This document shows positions 11,621 through 23,521 of a stretch of 64,000 nt of DNA, piece after piece. The notes below the pieces were generated by a model. The model saw only the letters and a program-made list of their open reading frames with translations, had not been told where the DNA came from and made no database searches. Numbering within the stretch: position 1 is the stretch's first letter; each line of letters opens with the position of its first letter. Location of the stretch: assembly GCA_036345935.2 (NCBI GenBank), contig JADWOT020000006.1:1985493-2049492 (forward strand), written 5' to 3'. Source of the DNA: Taenia hydatigena. Its lineage: Eukaryota; Platyhelminthes; Cestoda; Cyclophyllidea; Taeniidae. The position numbers and the translations under genes were made by a program.

Positions 11621-11902
11621 TTAAGCAAGTATAATAGGGGTAATCTTCGAAACGAAACTTCCCAGGTGGTCCATGGCTAGTGTCGCTTCAGTTGTTGATA
11701 GCTTTCTTGTAGAACACGGAGAAGGGGTAAATGCCGGAGGTAGACGTCGTTTGTGGCCCATCCGTAGCACATGCACTTCTTTCGCACCGCTGCAACATGC
11801 CGTAGGCGGTAGAGATCGGGATAAAATCCCTATAGAGTCGGGTCCGCTTTCCGCTGCCACCAATGTAGCGTCCCGAGGCTCCCTTAAGGCTAAAGAGGGC
11901 AA
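11621..11902 (-). other. 93-codon open frame inside TRIM copy 1
   Basis: This frame starts within the 5' LTR at a TTG, runs through the primer binding site and ends in the internal region. It stays open with the same length in copy 2 (23,240-23,521) despite about a dozen amino-acid changes. Most differences between the copies change the protein, and a second overlapping frame of 80 codons is also open in both, so purifying selection is not evident. It resembles no gag or other domain I know. It is probably a by-product of a short noncoding element. Confidence 0.25.
11851..11862 (-). promoter_or_regulatory. tRNA primer binding site of TRIM copy 1
   Basis: On the minus strand TGGTGGCAGCGG begins two bases after the 5' LTR. 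It is exactly complementary to a tRNA 3' end CCGCTGCCACCA, the end of the common animal tRNA-Leu (AAG type) as I know it. The same 12 bases are at the same place in copy 2. Confidence 0.8.
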
Positions 11903-12048
11903 AGTGGCAGGGTAGAATATATATATTCACCGGACAGAGGGAAATATACTGCTGGCATGGCCCGGAGGCCAGCCCACGCAGCTAGGGCAATATGGCCACC
12001 TCTGTGACCTTGACAGAAATCGGCAGCACAAACAGATAAAGCACTACA
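11864..12048 (-). repeat. TRIM copy 1, 5' LTR (185 bp)
   Basis: This is the partner of the 185-bp repeat at 11,155-11,339, with the same TG and CA termini. It is followed on the plus strand by the second GACCT (12,049-12,053). Confidence 0.93.
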
Positions 12049-12235
12049 GACCTGGTGAAAAGTATGCTAGAGCTTGCATCTCCTTTAATGTCATCAATGG
12101 CAAGCCTTGATGCAGGTGTCCCATTCACAAAGCTTGTTTATATCTTAAGGCAAATAATTGTTCAAACTTCCACTTTTTAAAAAGCAAACCTTTAGGGTGA
12201 GAAGATAGACAGGTTTTATAGTTCCTTGGCACCTT

Positions 12236-12370
12236 CTTCAAGACGGAAGTAGTCATAAACTCGAGTAAAATACCTATTTTCGATGCGTGGAAAGGCTTGG
12301 GACTACTGGCATGGTCCGGAGGACAAGCTGTTCATTGGAGTGCAAAGACGGATTTTCCAAGCGGCTAGTT
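12236..12370. mobile_element. Ancient LTR-like relic in U2 (segment F)
   Basis: This block contains GGGACTACTGGCATGGTCCG close to the intact LTR core, and is the equivalent of 3,718-3,840 in U1. It lies about 190 bases beyond the intact TRIM and is clearly older and diverged. The assignment rests on short similarity only. Confidence 0.33.
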
Positions 12371-15300
12371 ACCAAAACAGCGAGTTTAACCAAATTTATT
12401 ATGTTGCAACAATTTACGCCTATGTGACAGGAAAAGGTAGCAAAAGACCAACAATTGTGCATTTCTCGTTAAAATTCTCCGCAATGACTGAAATCGACAA
12501 GTTTAAAGCAGTAAAATATGCTTGACGGCTTATATATGGACATTATAGAGCATTGAAAGACACATGTAAGTATCTTTGTATGCTACCTCAATTTAACATC
12601 AGTCAAAACCAGCTGCATTACACCTCTTCAGTGCACCGCATGCTTTAGCGGGCGGCAGCATCCAAGGATGTCTGAGTCGTGTGAGTACTCGCTCAAGGAA
12701 ATGCTGCATTCCCTTGTTCTCACCAACCAAGGCCAAACCTTCACTGCAAGTATGTGAGACATTGCACATCCAATTCCCTACCGTGGCAGTTGTGGTGAAG
12801 ATTCACCTACTCGATTCAACTGGAAGGTGAGGAGTGGGCAGAAATTGTTTTGTTTCTAAGAAAAAACTTGGACTAGTTAGTGAGAAGGGCGAAGATCTCA
12901 CCCTTGTACCTACGGCTGCTACTATCCTTACTCTCCCATCACAACAAAGCAAAACACCAAGCAGAACAAGGCAGCACAACGCAAGACCCTACACCATTTA
13001 TGGTTAAATGTGCTCCAAGGCCCTGTAGAACGCATTAGCATGGGAAAAGATATGATTGCTAAGATGCTCTATCATCCTGTCTCTTCCTATTTCCCCATTC
13101 TCTGCAAGTAAAGGCTTTCATCTTCTCTGCATCTACTGGATGATAGTAGAATAGAAGTGAGAAGTAGAAGTGATGTAGGAGTGTAGAGTATTTGGAACTA
13201 AGTTTAGTTTGTTCTCGACTTCTATTGGCGAGGTGCTGTGTAGCACTGGAAGCTGCAGACCGTTCGCATTAGTCTGGCAAGGACGATAGACTGTGGATTG
13301 CGGTGGTAGTTACTTTGACGCATCAATCCAATGTCTTCATTGACGAGGTTTTTCACAGTTGTCTCGTCTTCTATGCTAGACAAAACAAAATTAGTTGTTT
13401 AATTTTTTGGATGTCGACCTAGCCCCTAGGTCCAATTTGAGTTGAATGCTTTCTGATATTTGGTGTCAAATGTTAATGCAATGGAACAGAACTACGTTAA
13501 TCTCTTTCCCAAATGCGCTTCAAAGCATAGAAAATGGGACACAGAACGCCTTAACAAGTCAAAATTCGCCCCTTACTTTGCGATCGCTTTATTAACCGCT
13601 TCCTACCTTCAATAACTAAGGGCTAAGGATGACTTGTTGTAACCTTAGTATCCAATGGGTAGCATCTAAAAGACCCATCCCGTATACAATTTCCATGGAA
13701 ATCCTTTTGATTTGGACAAATATTTACAGGGAAGGATTAGTAATTGAAAGAAAGGTGATGGATGTAGATGTTCCTCAAATGAGCGCATGTCTACTGCAAC
13801 AGTTTGAAGTGAAAGAAAAAGAAAACTGGTTTTATGACATTCGTTTGTTAAGCTAACGCGTTGTGTTGCTAGTTGCCATTGAGATAAAGAAATAAAGTTG
13901 GAACCAGTTTTCGCTATGAGTAACCGACTTTAAGAAGCCAACTGAGTGTCAGACAACCATTTCTTCAGCTTGAGGGTCTTGTGTTCTCCAAACGAACCAT
14001 GAAGCCAATTTCAATTAATTAGGCTATCTTCTCTCCTCAAAACTGACACTTTTGCAAAAGTTAAATTATGAGTTCCAACACTCCTAAGTTAATGAGTCCG
14101 GAAGTTTATTCATTCGCAGGGGATAGCTGCTCCTGAGACATTCAGCTAAAGGCACTAGAAGCACTCCTGATTTAGGTGCGGTCTGGTTGATCTAGCCACG
14201 AATACAGGTCACCGAGTCGCTCTTGAAGGCGTAGTAAGTCATGTTAGTAATAAAAACAAGTTTTGTCGGTGACATACAGACCGAATGAAAGGCTTTAGGC
14301 AGAACCAGAGGTCGAGGATGCCCCAAGACGGACATTGACTTCACTTGTAACAGGGAACGGAGAACTGTGCTTCATGTCATGATCCACCCCGTCAGGTTTC
14401 CTTGCCTTATTTTCGACACGTGCCAACGAAGTCCACTTTCCACAATTTGCACGACAAACATTAAGACCACTCCTGTTCATCTGTCCAAATGACCAGTTTT
14501 TGGTGGTCGTTGCAAATGAGAAATAGAAGAAACTGTAAGACAATAGGTTACTTTCGGTCGCCATTATATTTAGTACATTACGAATTTGAGAAAAAATATC
14601 TCCGGACGCAACATTCATGCTCTAGCTAAACATCGGATGCGTTTGATGGGATATGTTGGCTTACTTATTGTTGGAATGGCTTCGCTAAATAAAAGCATCT
14701 GTTTTCGCTTCGTGTAACGCTTTAGTTGTTTGTTGACAATATCGAAAATATTGCACCGTCTACAGGCAGTCCTGCCTTCAGCTGCAGTCCCAGCATCCCA
14801 ATCCCGTCTCTGATGTCAACAATGCATATTCAGCTTGAGTGTTATATCTTCTTTGTGTCTTTGGGAAAGTCTCGAGTCTCTACAATACATGATAGCCAGA
14901 GGGAAGGAGACTTGTTCTTCCAAAGTCAGCCGTCAAAGAATTGTCAGGCAACTGACTCAGCCACAAAGCAGCACAAAATCCAAAGTCGCTCTTTTTTTGT
15001 TGGTTAATGCCTTAATTCTAATGCTCTATGCTACATGAATGGTGGATTAAAAATTGGTAAAATGTAGAAGATCGCGCTAAAAGTTCATTCATTTCTTTGC
15101 CCGTAAGTAAATAGGGACGCCTTTATAACATTGTCTACAAATGCCACTAATTGTCCACATTTTCTGCCTCAGTCTGATACAAGCGTGTTGCTAGCCCAGT
15201 GCTTACACAATGTTTTTTTTCTGCCAAGACAAGAGGAAGAACAGAAGTTGGTGCTAGCTACTTCCGTTTGTGTCTCACTTCTGTCGACTGCTCACCTGTC

Positions 15301-16384
15301 AGCTCTGCTGTTCAAGTAAGTAATTGTGCGATTGACCGCCTAAGCCAAGGCAGGATGATAACCATCACGTGTAAAAGCAGCATCAGGGAATACACTTTCG
15401 CTCTCTTCCAACCAAGGCAGACATAGTCAAATGAATGCTGGTTGCAGTCTTCGAACTGTCCTTGGACCAACTATCACGACATGTTGCATGAAGTTCTGCG
15501 TTGTATTGTTTTGTTTTGGAAGAATAAGGATAATCGGTGGGAGTAGATGTAAGAGTGCGACCTCTTCTCTTTTAATTGACTGCTTCTGAATGTGTCTTGA
15601 GAACTAAAACAAGCTTCTCTGTCCAAGTTCTAGCTGTACCGTTTGGATGGATCTTGATCACAACTGTTGTTTGCGCTTCAAGAAGTTGGTGCGATCGAGA
15701 TTTGCAAGGAGGCAGTGCTACGCACCCCGAAAGTGCTGAGTGGGCACGGAGTAGATTGCTTGGCGATGATCTGGGAAGAGATGCTACGTCATTGCACCCT
15801 TTACATTCTTGCGATGGCAGTTGACCAAAGGTTTGCCCATTTTTGGCATGAGGGAGACAGTCCCATGGTCGCATGCAGGATAGATCAAAGAGTTGGAAAT
15901 GCATGCAACCGAATACTTGACTTTCTTCTGGCTTTCAAAAGCACAATGTCTTAACATTGTCATCGGTAGAAGGCTTGCTTCTCACTGGAGAAGGATGATA
16001 GAATAGATACTGAATATGACCATTTTCAATTATGGTTATTCTTTTTTTCAAAGCGGATTGTTTGCCTTAAACAGTAGCTTTCCCTTATCTCAGTATGTCT
16101 GCAAATACTCTAGCCATGGTAAAATCACTTGTGAATTTGTCGTTCTACGTAGTTGATTGGGTTGTTTGCACAATAATCACCGTCACCACTGATCAGCTTA
16201 ACAAAGTGGCCAGTAGGAAGCAATCCTTGCATCCCAACTTTCTACTTCCTGTTACAAAGAAGGGATGTTTAGTGATTTCACGGGATAGAAATCAACTTTT
16301 CTTATTAGACCTGTTAAATGCGAGTCGAGGGAGCAGACCGCAGTATTCAAAATACCGTGCATTTGGTGGCATTGAGCAAGGCCT

Positions 16385-16408
16385 TGTGTGTCTGTGTGTG
16401 TGTGTGTA
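16385..16408. repeat. (GT)n microsatellite
   Basis: A short GT-rich run interrupted by one TCT. The equivalent place in U1 (near 7,480) has only a couple of GT units, so the repeat expanded after the unit duplication. Confidence 0.8.
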
Positions 16409-17319
16409 TGCTGTTGGGTAAGTATGGGTTATAAATACAAGTTCAGTGAGCCACTTAAAAGGGCAGAAGAGGTGAGAGTAATAGGAAGGCAAAATGAAAA
16501 AAAAGCAAATTGGACTAGGTTGGTTTGGTAGGCGAATGAGACTGATTGGACGCACACGTGGAGGTGGTGGGGAGAGGCGAGGGGAAGCCGCCTTTTCGGC
16601 TAGTGGAGGGTGAACGTTGTCAGTGAAGTAGGAGGCCACATTGCCGGGAGGGAAGTAGAAGCATACGGCAACGATATCAAATGAAATAGGACTTGTTCGC
16701 TTCGTTGTTGATTCCTTGTTTCGAGCTGCTCAAATGAGCCGTCGTACTCCTAGATTTCGAGTGGGGCCCACACCACTTAAGTGAAGTTTCCTGTGGTTGA
16801 AGTATCATTTTATTTATCACGAGGACAAAAGCTAGAGTTGGATAAAATATTTGCAACATTTATCATCAACGTTCCTTATGAAAGCGTTGTGGAGAGTTCG
16901 CTTTTTGTACGCAGGGTAGCATGTGGGATTGCTTGCTTCAGTGCAGTACTTCTGCTACTTCTTACCCATCTCTGATGAAAATTGTTGTATAACTTGGAAG
17001 TTTTACTCGTTAATATTTATTCTAAATATCGTTGCTGAGTTGTTTGACTGAAATTTTAGGAATGGCTAATATTTCGTTAACTTTGTTAATGAAAGGTAAG
17101 TAATATTAAAGGCCTCATGTATCTCAGCAGACAAATAAGACTGAGCCCCAACAATTCCTGATTGAGAGATTGGTAGTCAGACTAACAGAAGGAAAGTTTG
17201 TGCTGCTGATGTGCGGTACTTGGCAAATGCTGGTAAGACGAAGAAATACAAATGCTATCAACTAAGAACCATTGTTTAAAATGCAGAGAAGGGATAGCGA
17301 TGCCTCATCAAAGAACAGA

Positions 17320-18015
17320 AATTAATGCCATGTTTATCTGGCGAGAAGAATTAATCAAAAGGATTGAATGATTTCTGGTGTCCTCATTTCCTTGCCGTCA
17401 ATTTCCTACTTTAGAAACATTAATCTTTAACCTTTTCCTTCTGCAAAATAAACAGTGCTGTAATTTCAAGCAGAGACTTCATCCAATTCGCTTTTTCCTC
17501 ATTGCACAACAATGCGTCCCTCGTTCATGTTTGGTAACTTTGATAAAAAATTGAATTAATTAAATGTTAAAGGTCTGGAACCATGAAATGAGCTAGGGAA
17601 AGAATGCGGACACGCCGGTCCTTACATGTGTAAAGTCTGTGCTCTTCCAATTTGAGTTTCAACGCTAAAAGGACAGATTCTCCAGGGACGAATAGAGGCA
17701 GGATGCCAAATCTCCGACTCTGCACTCTGACTACGCACTTTGATGTTGACAAGTTTAGTACCAGCGCAGTCCACATGGTTTGTGGGTTTGATGGGTCACT
17801 AATCTCCTTCACCACATCTCCATCACATTCTAAGTCATGTTTTTTTTTAGTTGAGTATGCGTGTGCTGAGGCGCAAGCTAAGAAATTGTTTCCTCAATCT
17901 GCGAAGAGAATCGACTAAACAGAAGTGAAGTATTCATGTGGTACACTGAGACTGCCACCGGTTAACACCTCCACCTTCGCCCTTCCCAAGTGACATTTGC
18001 GAATGGTCCGTATGC
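17320..18015. repeat. High-identity island, U2 copy
   Basis: This is the partner of 8,371-9,066, about 95% alike, ending in the 80-base identical run at 17,936-18,015. Confidence 0.65.
17567..17829 (-). CDS. Candidate terminal exons of an unrecognised gene (U2 copy, 3' end only)
   Basis: Minus-strand structure as in the U1 copy: a 204-nt exon (17,829-17,626), a 33-nt GT-AG intron (17,625-17,593) and a 26-nt last exon with TAA at 17,569-17,567. The spliced translation ends SHFMVPDL, against SQFMVPDL in U1. The 67-residue exon differs from U1 at about eight residues, such as P to L in the ILPxFVPGES stretch and E to K further on, with no gap. No start or upstream exon is established. The strongest support is paired: exon lengths conserved while both flanking noncoding tracts change length. 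The product is unknown. Confidence 0.42.
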
Positions 18016-18520
18016 CTCGTACTTCGCTGAAAATGCATTTTCACAATCCATTCTTACAACTTTGTCGTTGGGAAGTAACACTTTTTACAAGGATACAAAA
18101 GAGTTACGACGAATCGCACGAGTTTGTCGTGATCTCTTTATCTTGCGTTTAAAATTCGCTGCATTGGACTGAGCATTACGTGTCCTGAACAAGCTAAAGA
18201 CCACTTTTGATCTGGTCATACTCTTGCTCTTGAAGTACTGCGTGTGTTTATCTTGGAAGAAGGAAGCACTTTTTCATTCACACTGTCGAACAGGGAAGAC
18301 TAGCACCCACACACGGACGCACATCAAAGCGAGAATGATGGTACTTTGCGATTACTTTCGTATGCCTCAATTACTGCCCATAACCTTTCCTAAAGCACCA
18401 AGAACATTCCTTTGTAATCTCAGGTACTTTCTCCTCAGACGAAAGTGTGTTGGTGCATGCTCAGGATATGCAATTTTACTTTCCCCTTTTAATTTTCTTT
18501 CGTTTACACTTCGTGTCAGC

Positions 18521-19990
18521 TAAATCTCTGGGGAAGTGATGGTTGCTTGTTCAGTTTCTCATGTGTGATAAAATGAAGGAATGTGAGACGCCTTTTGGAG
18601 CTTCTGGCTTTCTTATCCATGTTTATTTCCTTACCACTGCAGCTGTTTTAACCCATTTTAATAAGTTCTCTTGGTCTTGCACTACAAAGTAGAGAATTTT
18701 AAAAGTCGCCTTTCATCTGCCAAAATAGGGGCAAGTACAATCAGTGATCCTATCTGATGCAACAAGTCGGTTGTTCCATCTTTCTCTGCAGTCGAGAATG
18801 AAACCAAACACTCGAGACACCTGACGCTTTATATCCATGTTCACGTGTAAACGTGGACAGTGTGTACTGAGGTCTTTTCGCAGACAAATGCACCAACTTC
18901 CTTCATCGCCACATTTTGCGAAGGATGTGCATCTGGTGACTGTAAATCATTGCGCATGTTCGTGGCTCTCTAAGCATCATATTTTGTATCACAAACATTG
19001 TAATTTGCCCTTCACTTCAGCTATACTGACGTCGATGCATTTTTTACATTTATGTGCCGTATAAAAGCCTGCACTTGGGGTAGTAAAATGAAGTAGAAAC
19101 AGCATAAAACTGTTTCATGAATGTCGATGAGGTGAATTTGGGATGCGGGTGCTAATTTTTTGGTGCAGAAGTATTCCCATGTAGTAGTTCGGTTGCATTT
19201 CGCGTCCACCTCAGTACTTAAAGCCATTTATTAACGTTTCACGAAATGCCGTGCGGCACTCTCCACTTATCAATGTTGCCTGCTTAAAACGCCACTTTGG
19301 GCGTCCGAGGTTCCTGTTACTAGCTCTTTGGTAATTAGGCATCGTAAATTTGCATTATTTTAAGGCTTCTTTTTCACTCTTTTACAATCGGCATCGACAT
19401 TTTAATGATTCGTGCAGTACCAAGTGCAGTCGTTTTGGGTACCCGTTTTTGTGGTTCCCTCAGGTCTTCACTTTTAATATGCATCCTATGCAAATACCCT
19501 TTCCATACCTCCTTTCAGTACTCCGCTGCGTCACGAATTCAAAACATCCATGTCATTGATAATGTAGCTAAATGCAACGACCCATTGCTTGAACCTGTGG
19601 CTCTTGTATGCGTAAATTGTAAGGCTCTGTGTTGCGCTCCGCACTATTGTTTACTTTACTTCAAATCATTGCATTGTAAAATGTCGATTGAATCTAGTGG
19701 ATGAGATTCAAACCGTCTTTGTCTATCTTGACTCCGCGATCAAAGCTGTTGTCCCTTGTCTAGTGCTAGGTACGATTGAATGGTGTTCTCGACCGAATGT
19801 GATTGAAGCAGACGAATCATTAAAAGTAAAGCATTTCGATCGAAGACGTTGGATAAGAACAGAACAAGGTAGCTTCGCTAGATGTGGTGAGATAGTGTGG
19901 AAATACGCGTCTTAAGAATATAATATGGGTGCAAGTTTGGCTAAGTCATACCGCAGGACGATATTGAAAGAAGTGATAAACTAAGGGCGA
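18521..19990. other. Noncoding stretch between U2 and the Q repeat
   Basis: I see no convincing gene or repeat here. Several open frames of 64-99 codons occur in different frames without a paralogous copy or splice context. This is the first stretch from the left that I cannot align to another part of the window. Confidence 0.4.
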
Positions 19991-20410
19991 CAGGTGGGAG
20001 GGTTGAAGAGTTCTTCCAGTCACCAAATCCAAAACTTGCAGATCTCGTCTCTCATGCACCACTGTGGTTGTAAAACATTTCTCCTGCCTAGTCACTTCCT
20101 TTGTTCTGTCCCAAACTTAACCACCCACTCACAAGTCAGGTGTGTGTATTTGTGTGTGGTGAGTGAGGAGCTGGAAACGTTTAAAGTCAGGCAAAGCAAA
20201 TGCCTCAGTCTAGGAGCATCCGTAAGAGAATTTCTTTGCTTCTTCTGCTGTGGATATGCGTATTATCACGATGAAGAACATCTCTCTATTCACCTCATTC
20301 AATGTGAGATTTGGAGGAATGTTGAAAAAAATCCACTTTGCTGACGAGGAAAAACTCGCTGGTCATTACGGTCGAGGCATAAAAATTAAGCAGTTCACCT
20401 GTTTTATTTC
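19990..20410. repeat. Repeat Q, first copy
   Basis: This stretch aligns with 22,690-23,060 in the same orientation (about 80% by eye). Shared tracts include the TTCTCCTGCCTAGT-type segment, CTTCCTTTGTTCTGT, GCTGGAAACGTTTAAAG and TTCAATGTGAGATTTGGAGG. The two copies bracket U3, so Q plus U3 looks like one period of a tandem array of about 2.7 kb. No coding content is recognised. Confidence 0.7.
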
Positions 20411-20414
20411 AGTG

Positions 20415-22690
20415 AAAATGGGAGAACTATCGAGGAGTTCTTAAGCGTTTCCAACGAGACAGAGTTTTGATCAAAATGAGAATATCAGATTAATTATTTT
20501 CAGAACACAAAAGATGAGATGAAACACCATCTTCCTCTTCTCTTCCTCTAAAGTCTAGCTAAAGTGCTAATTCTCTTGCTGACGAGTTAAGGTGTTTGGT
20601 GGAACAGTTTTTAAGCTGCCTTGCAAAATGCTGCTCTCTTTCTCCTCCACAAACAGCTGCGACTGTCTATGAAGGAAGATGATAAGTTTTCTCTAAGCGC
20701 ACAAAATGCCAGTGAAACCAATTACACATGCATTAATTCAGGAGGCCGATTTTCTTCTACAGCGACCATCAAACAGCTAAATGAGATTTTGAAAGAGTGA
20801 ATGCCACATACTGACGAGATTACAAAAAGGGTTTATGGAAGCTATGGAGAAAAACATTCCAGCACTTCGGCTATCGCATGGCAAAACCCAAAGCCCAATT
20901 CCTGTGCAATCATTTTAATGTTCCACGAGTATAATTGTAACGAACCGTATCTAAGCCAAAATGCCTTTGAAGGAGCAACAAACTCCTCCTATAATGTCGC
21001 AAAGCGAAGTTGTAATTGACGTGGAAGATCAACTTAACACGCATAACCCGTACCCCTCAATGCCAGGCTTCTCCGTCGTTATCTTGGAGATCGTTCCACC
21101 CAATATTTAAAAAAGAAAACGCATTTGACTTGGTAAACACGCTAGTTTCAATGCATTTCAACACTTTGCACTGAGTCGGTTCGCAAACTATGCCTCTTTG
21201 ATGGCACAAAAGTCGCTATTTTGGTCTTCCTTACAAGTTTAGTCTTCCATTTAAAAGGATGGTGATGCATCTCAGCTAATATTGAGCAGCACGACTTTGT
21301 CCCGAGTCAAGCCTTTAATTAGACTTGAGTCTATATTAAATTGCAATCTTCTACCGTTGTTAAAGTCACTTTTGTTTTCATTTGTTCGTGTAAAATCATG
21401 AAAAATGTTCGGGATAATGGGTGGGAGAATGCGACCTACTACATAGACGTGCAATACTGTGGTTGTTTAACTCATGTGCTTCGCTATTAATCCTCGCCAA
21501 GTAGGGTGGCCTCCAGATCATGCAAGTAGACATAGCTTTACTATACTACCCGACTATCGTGTCTTGGGACGCTTCTTAAGAGCAGGTTTGACTGCTCATC
21601 GAATGCAGCGCCTTAGAATATTTAACTTTGAACAGTTGCCACAAAGTTCAGTGAGTGGACAAACAATGCCCTTTAGCTATAAAGCCAGTAAAAATGGGTG
21701 TGGCCGCAGTTTAAAGTGCTTTGCAAAGTCAAAATTCCAGTGCAGAACAACAAGCTTGGTTGGTGATCACTTGTCTAGACTAATGGGGAGTAATAAGCCT
21801 GCATTGTGGAATGTGAAGGAGGTCATAACCCTGACACAACAGACGTAGTGCCGAAGCGCCTAAAAGACGAAGGGATGATTGTCATGTCCTCGAGGCCGTG
21901 CCGCCCACCAAAACTGAAACAGTGAAGCCTTGAGTGCTTGCTTAAGCATAACGACGAGTTAAACGAACAATTAAAGAATTAGAATGCCTCACGTCGCCTA
22001 CAATACTAATAAGCAAGAAAAACAGGTTATCATATGTAATAATGAAGAAATACTACCATTTGGTGTCCAGCACCGAACCCGCTTAATGTTGGGTTATCAA
22101 CGTGCCTTCTGAACTGTGAAGAAACGCATATTTTTAATAGTGAAGAGGTTCCCTATTATGTAGCATAATGTTTAACTAACCTCCTCATGTGCTTTATGCG
22201 ACTGCTGGTTTGGTCAAGCTCATCCCCATCATTAGTTTATTTACTGGCGCAGCAGCGTTAGTAAAGCTTCAACTGGATGAGCATTGGAAGGTGGAGTAAG
22301 CATTGTCACTGGGTCCAATTTCTGTAGCACATCTGCTGCCTGATTTCATTAAGTTTTTCTCGCAAGTTGGTAATGTAAAGCGGAATTTCCACTCTGTAAT
22401 ATCTCCTCGTACCTATAATCGTACGTCTCTGAATTGAGATATTTTAACTCACACTAACCTCCTTGCTTTAGAGTATTGAAACATTGTTATTTCGCTCGGC
22501 TGCATGTCATTAGCAATTTTGCGAAGACTACTTCTGGCTTCAAGGCAGACACGAATACTACATTTTGCTTAGCAAAAGTAGCATCTTTCAATAGCGACGC
22601 CTTGAAATACACAATCACGTTTTGCATAGGAAAGTTTTCAGGGCGGCCCTTTGCACTGAACCGTCAATATGTAAAACCTTCACCACTCAC
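20415..22690. repeat. Partial unit copy U3
   Basis: This stretch aligns in order with U1 from about 760 to about 3,100. Matches include the mutually similar stretch at 20,510-20,640 against 910-1,040, the one at 21,430-21,540 against 1,795-1,915, and that at 22,540-22,690 against 2,970-3,110. The copy stops there and switches to the second Q copy. It is noncoding and shares the LTR-like segment D (about 21,810-21,930). Confidence 0.72.
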
Positions 22691-23093
22691 CACACCTACA
22701 ACTTGCTGATCTCGCCTGTTGTGCACCACTTCGGGTGTAAAACATTCCTCCTGCCTAGTTACTTCCTTTGTTCTGTTCCAAACTTAACCACTCACTCACA
22801 AAGGTGTGTGTGTATCTTGGTGATCAGTGAGGGGCTGGAAACGTTTAAAGCCGGGCAAAGCAACAGCCACCTCACGACAACTGCCTCAGTCTAAGAGTAT
22901 CTATAATAGAATTTCTTCGCATCCACTGCTGTGGATGTGTGTATTTAACACTGTAACGAACACCTCTTTCTTTAACTCATTCAATGTGAGATTTGGAGGA
23001 AAGTGATACAAAACACAAGTTGCTGAGAGAAGAATTTGTTAGTCAGTACAGTCGCGACAAATAGTCTTATATGACAATTAGGCGCACTGATAC
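22690..23093. repeat. Repeat Q, second copy (interrupted by a TRIM)
   Basis: This is the direct copy of 19,990-20,410. It ends at the TRIM insertion site. Sequence after the TRIM from 23,994 could be the continuation but I could not align it with confidence. Confidence 0.65.
23089..23093. repeat. Target site duplication GATAC (left)
   Basis: GATAC precedes the TRIM and recurs immediately after it at 23,989-23,993, a perfect 5-bp duplication. Confidence 0.92.
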
Positions 23094-23278
23094 TGTAGTA
23101 CTTTGTTTGTTAGAACTGCGGGTTTCTGTCAAGGTCACAGGGGTGGCCGTACTGCCCTAGCTGCGTGGGCTGGCCTTCGGGCCATGCCAGCGGTCTATTT
23201 CCCTCTGTTCGGTGAATATATGTATTCTACCCTGCCAATTTGCCTTCTTTTGCCTTAAGGGAGCCTCGGGACGCTACA
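23094..23278 (+). repeat. TRIM copy 2, 5' LTR (185 bp)
   Basis: Starts TGTAGTAC, ends CGCTACA, and is identical to the LTR at 23,804-23,988. Confidence 0.95.
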
Positions 23279-23521
23279 TTGGTGGCAGCGGAAAGCGGAC
23301 CCGACTCTATAGGGTTTTCACCCCGATCTCTACCGCCTGCGGCATGTTGCAGCGGTGCGGAAGAAGTGCAAGTGCTACGGACGGGCCAAAAACGACGTCC
23401 ACCTCCGGCACCTACCCCATCTTCGTGTTCTACAAGAAAGCTATCAACAACTAAAGCGACACTAGCCATGAACCACCTGGAAAGCTTCGTTTCGAAGATT
23501 ACCCCTATTATACTTGCTTAA
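23240..23521 (+). other. 93-codon open frame inside TRIM copy 2
   Basis: This is the counterpart of the frame at 11,621-11,902. It opens at a TTG in the LTR, crosses the primer binding site and ends at a TAA 237 bases into the internal region. The C-terminal part (SFVSKITPIILA) is the same in both copies. No domain is recognised and no selection on the protein is visible. Confidence 0.25.
23280..23291 (+). promoter_or_regulatory. tRNA primer binding site of TRIM copy 2
   Basis: TGGTGGCAGCGG begins two bases after the 5' LTR. It is complementary to a tRNA-Leu type 3' end including CCA, and identical to the site in copy 1. Confidence 0.82.

Larger units (their letters stand above)
11155..12048 (-). 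mobile_element. Full-length TRIM (LTR retrotransposon in miniature), copy 1
   Basis: Two direct repeats of 185 bp (11,155-11,339 and 11,864-12,048) flank a 524-bp internal region. The repeats begin TG and end CA, are bounded by GACCT duplications, and differ from one another at only two positions. On the minus strand, one base after the 5' LTR, is a TGGTGGCAGCGG primer binding site (11,862-11,851), and a polypurine tract lies just before the 3' LTR (11,357-11,343). There is no gag, protease, RT or integrase, so the element must be mobilised in trans. The same element, about 90% alike, is present at 23,094-23,988 on the other strand. Architecture and size fit the ta-TRIM type known from taeniid tapeworms; membership of that exact family is inference. 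Confidence 0.93.
9540..18520. repeat. Tandem unit copy U2 (about 9 kb)
   Basis: This is the second direct copy of the unit described at 535-9,480, starting from the part equivalent to about 1,765 of U1. It differs from U1 by a complete TRIM insertion at 11,155-12,048, by lacking the U1 block of about 230 bp, and by many small indels. The pre-insertion site of the TRIM is visible in U1 near 3,490-3,505. Open frames in U2 and U1 usually do not correspond. The exceptions are the exon candidates at the right end. Confidence 0.8.

Noticed and set aside
14295..14618. 107-codon minus-strand frame in U2, similar to frames at 5,606-5,910 in U1
   Set aside because: The similarity is that of the underlying nucleotide repeat, and indels shift the frame between copies.
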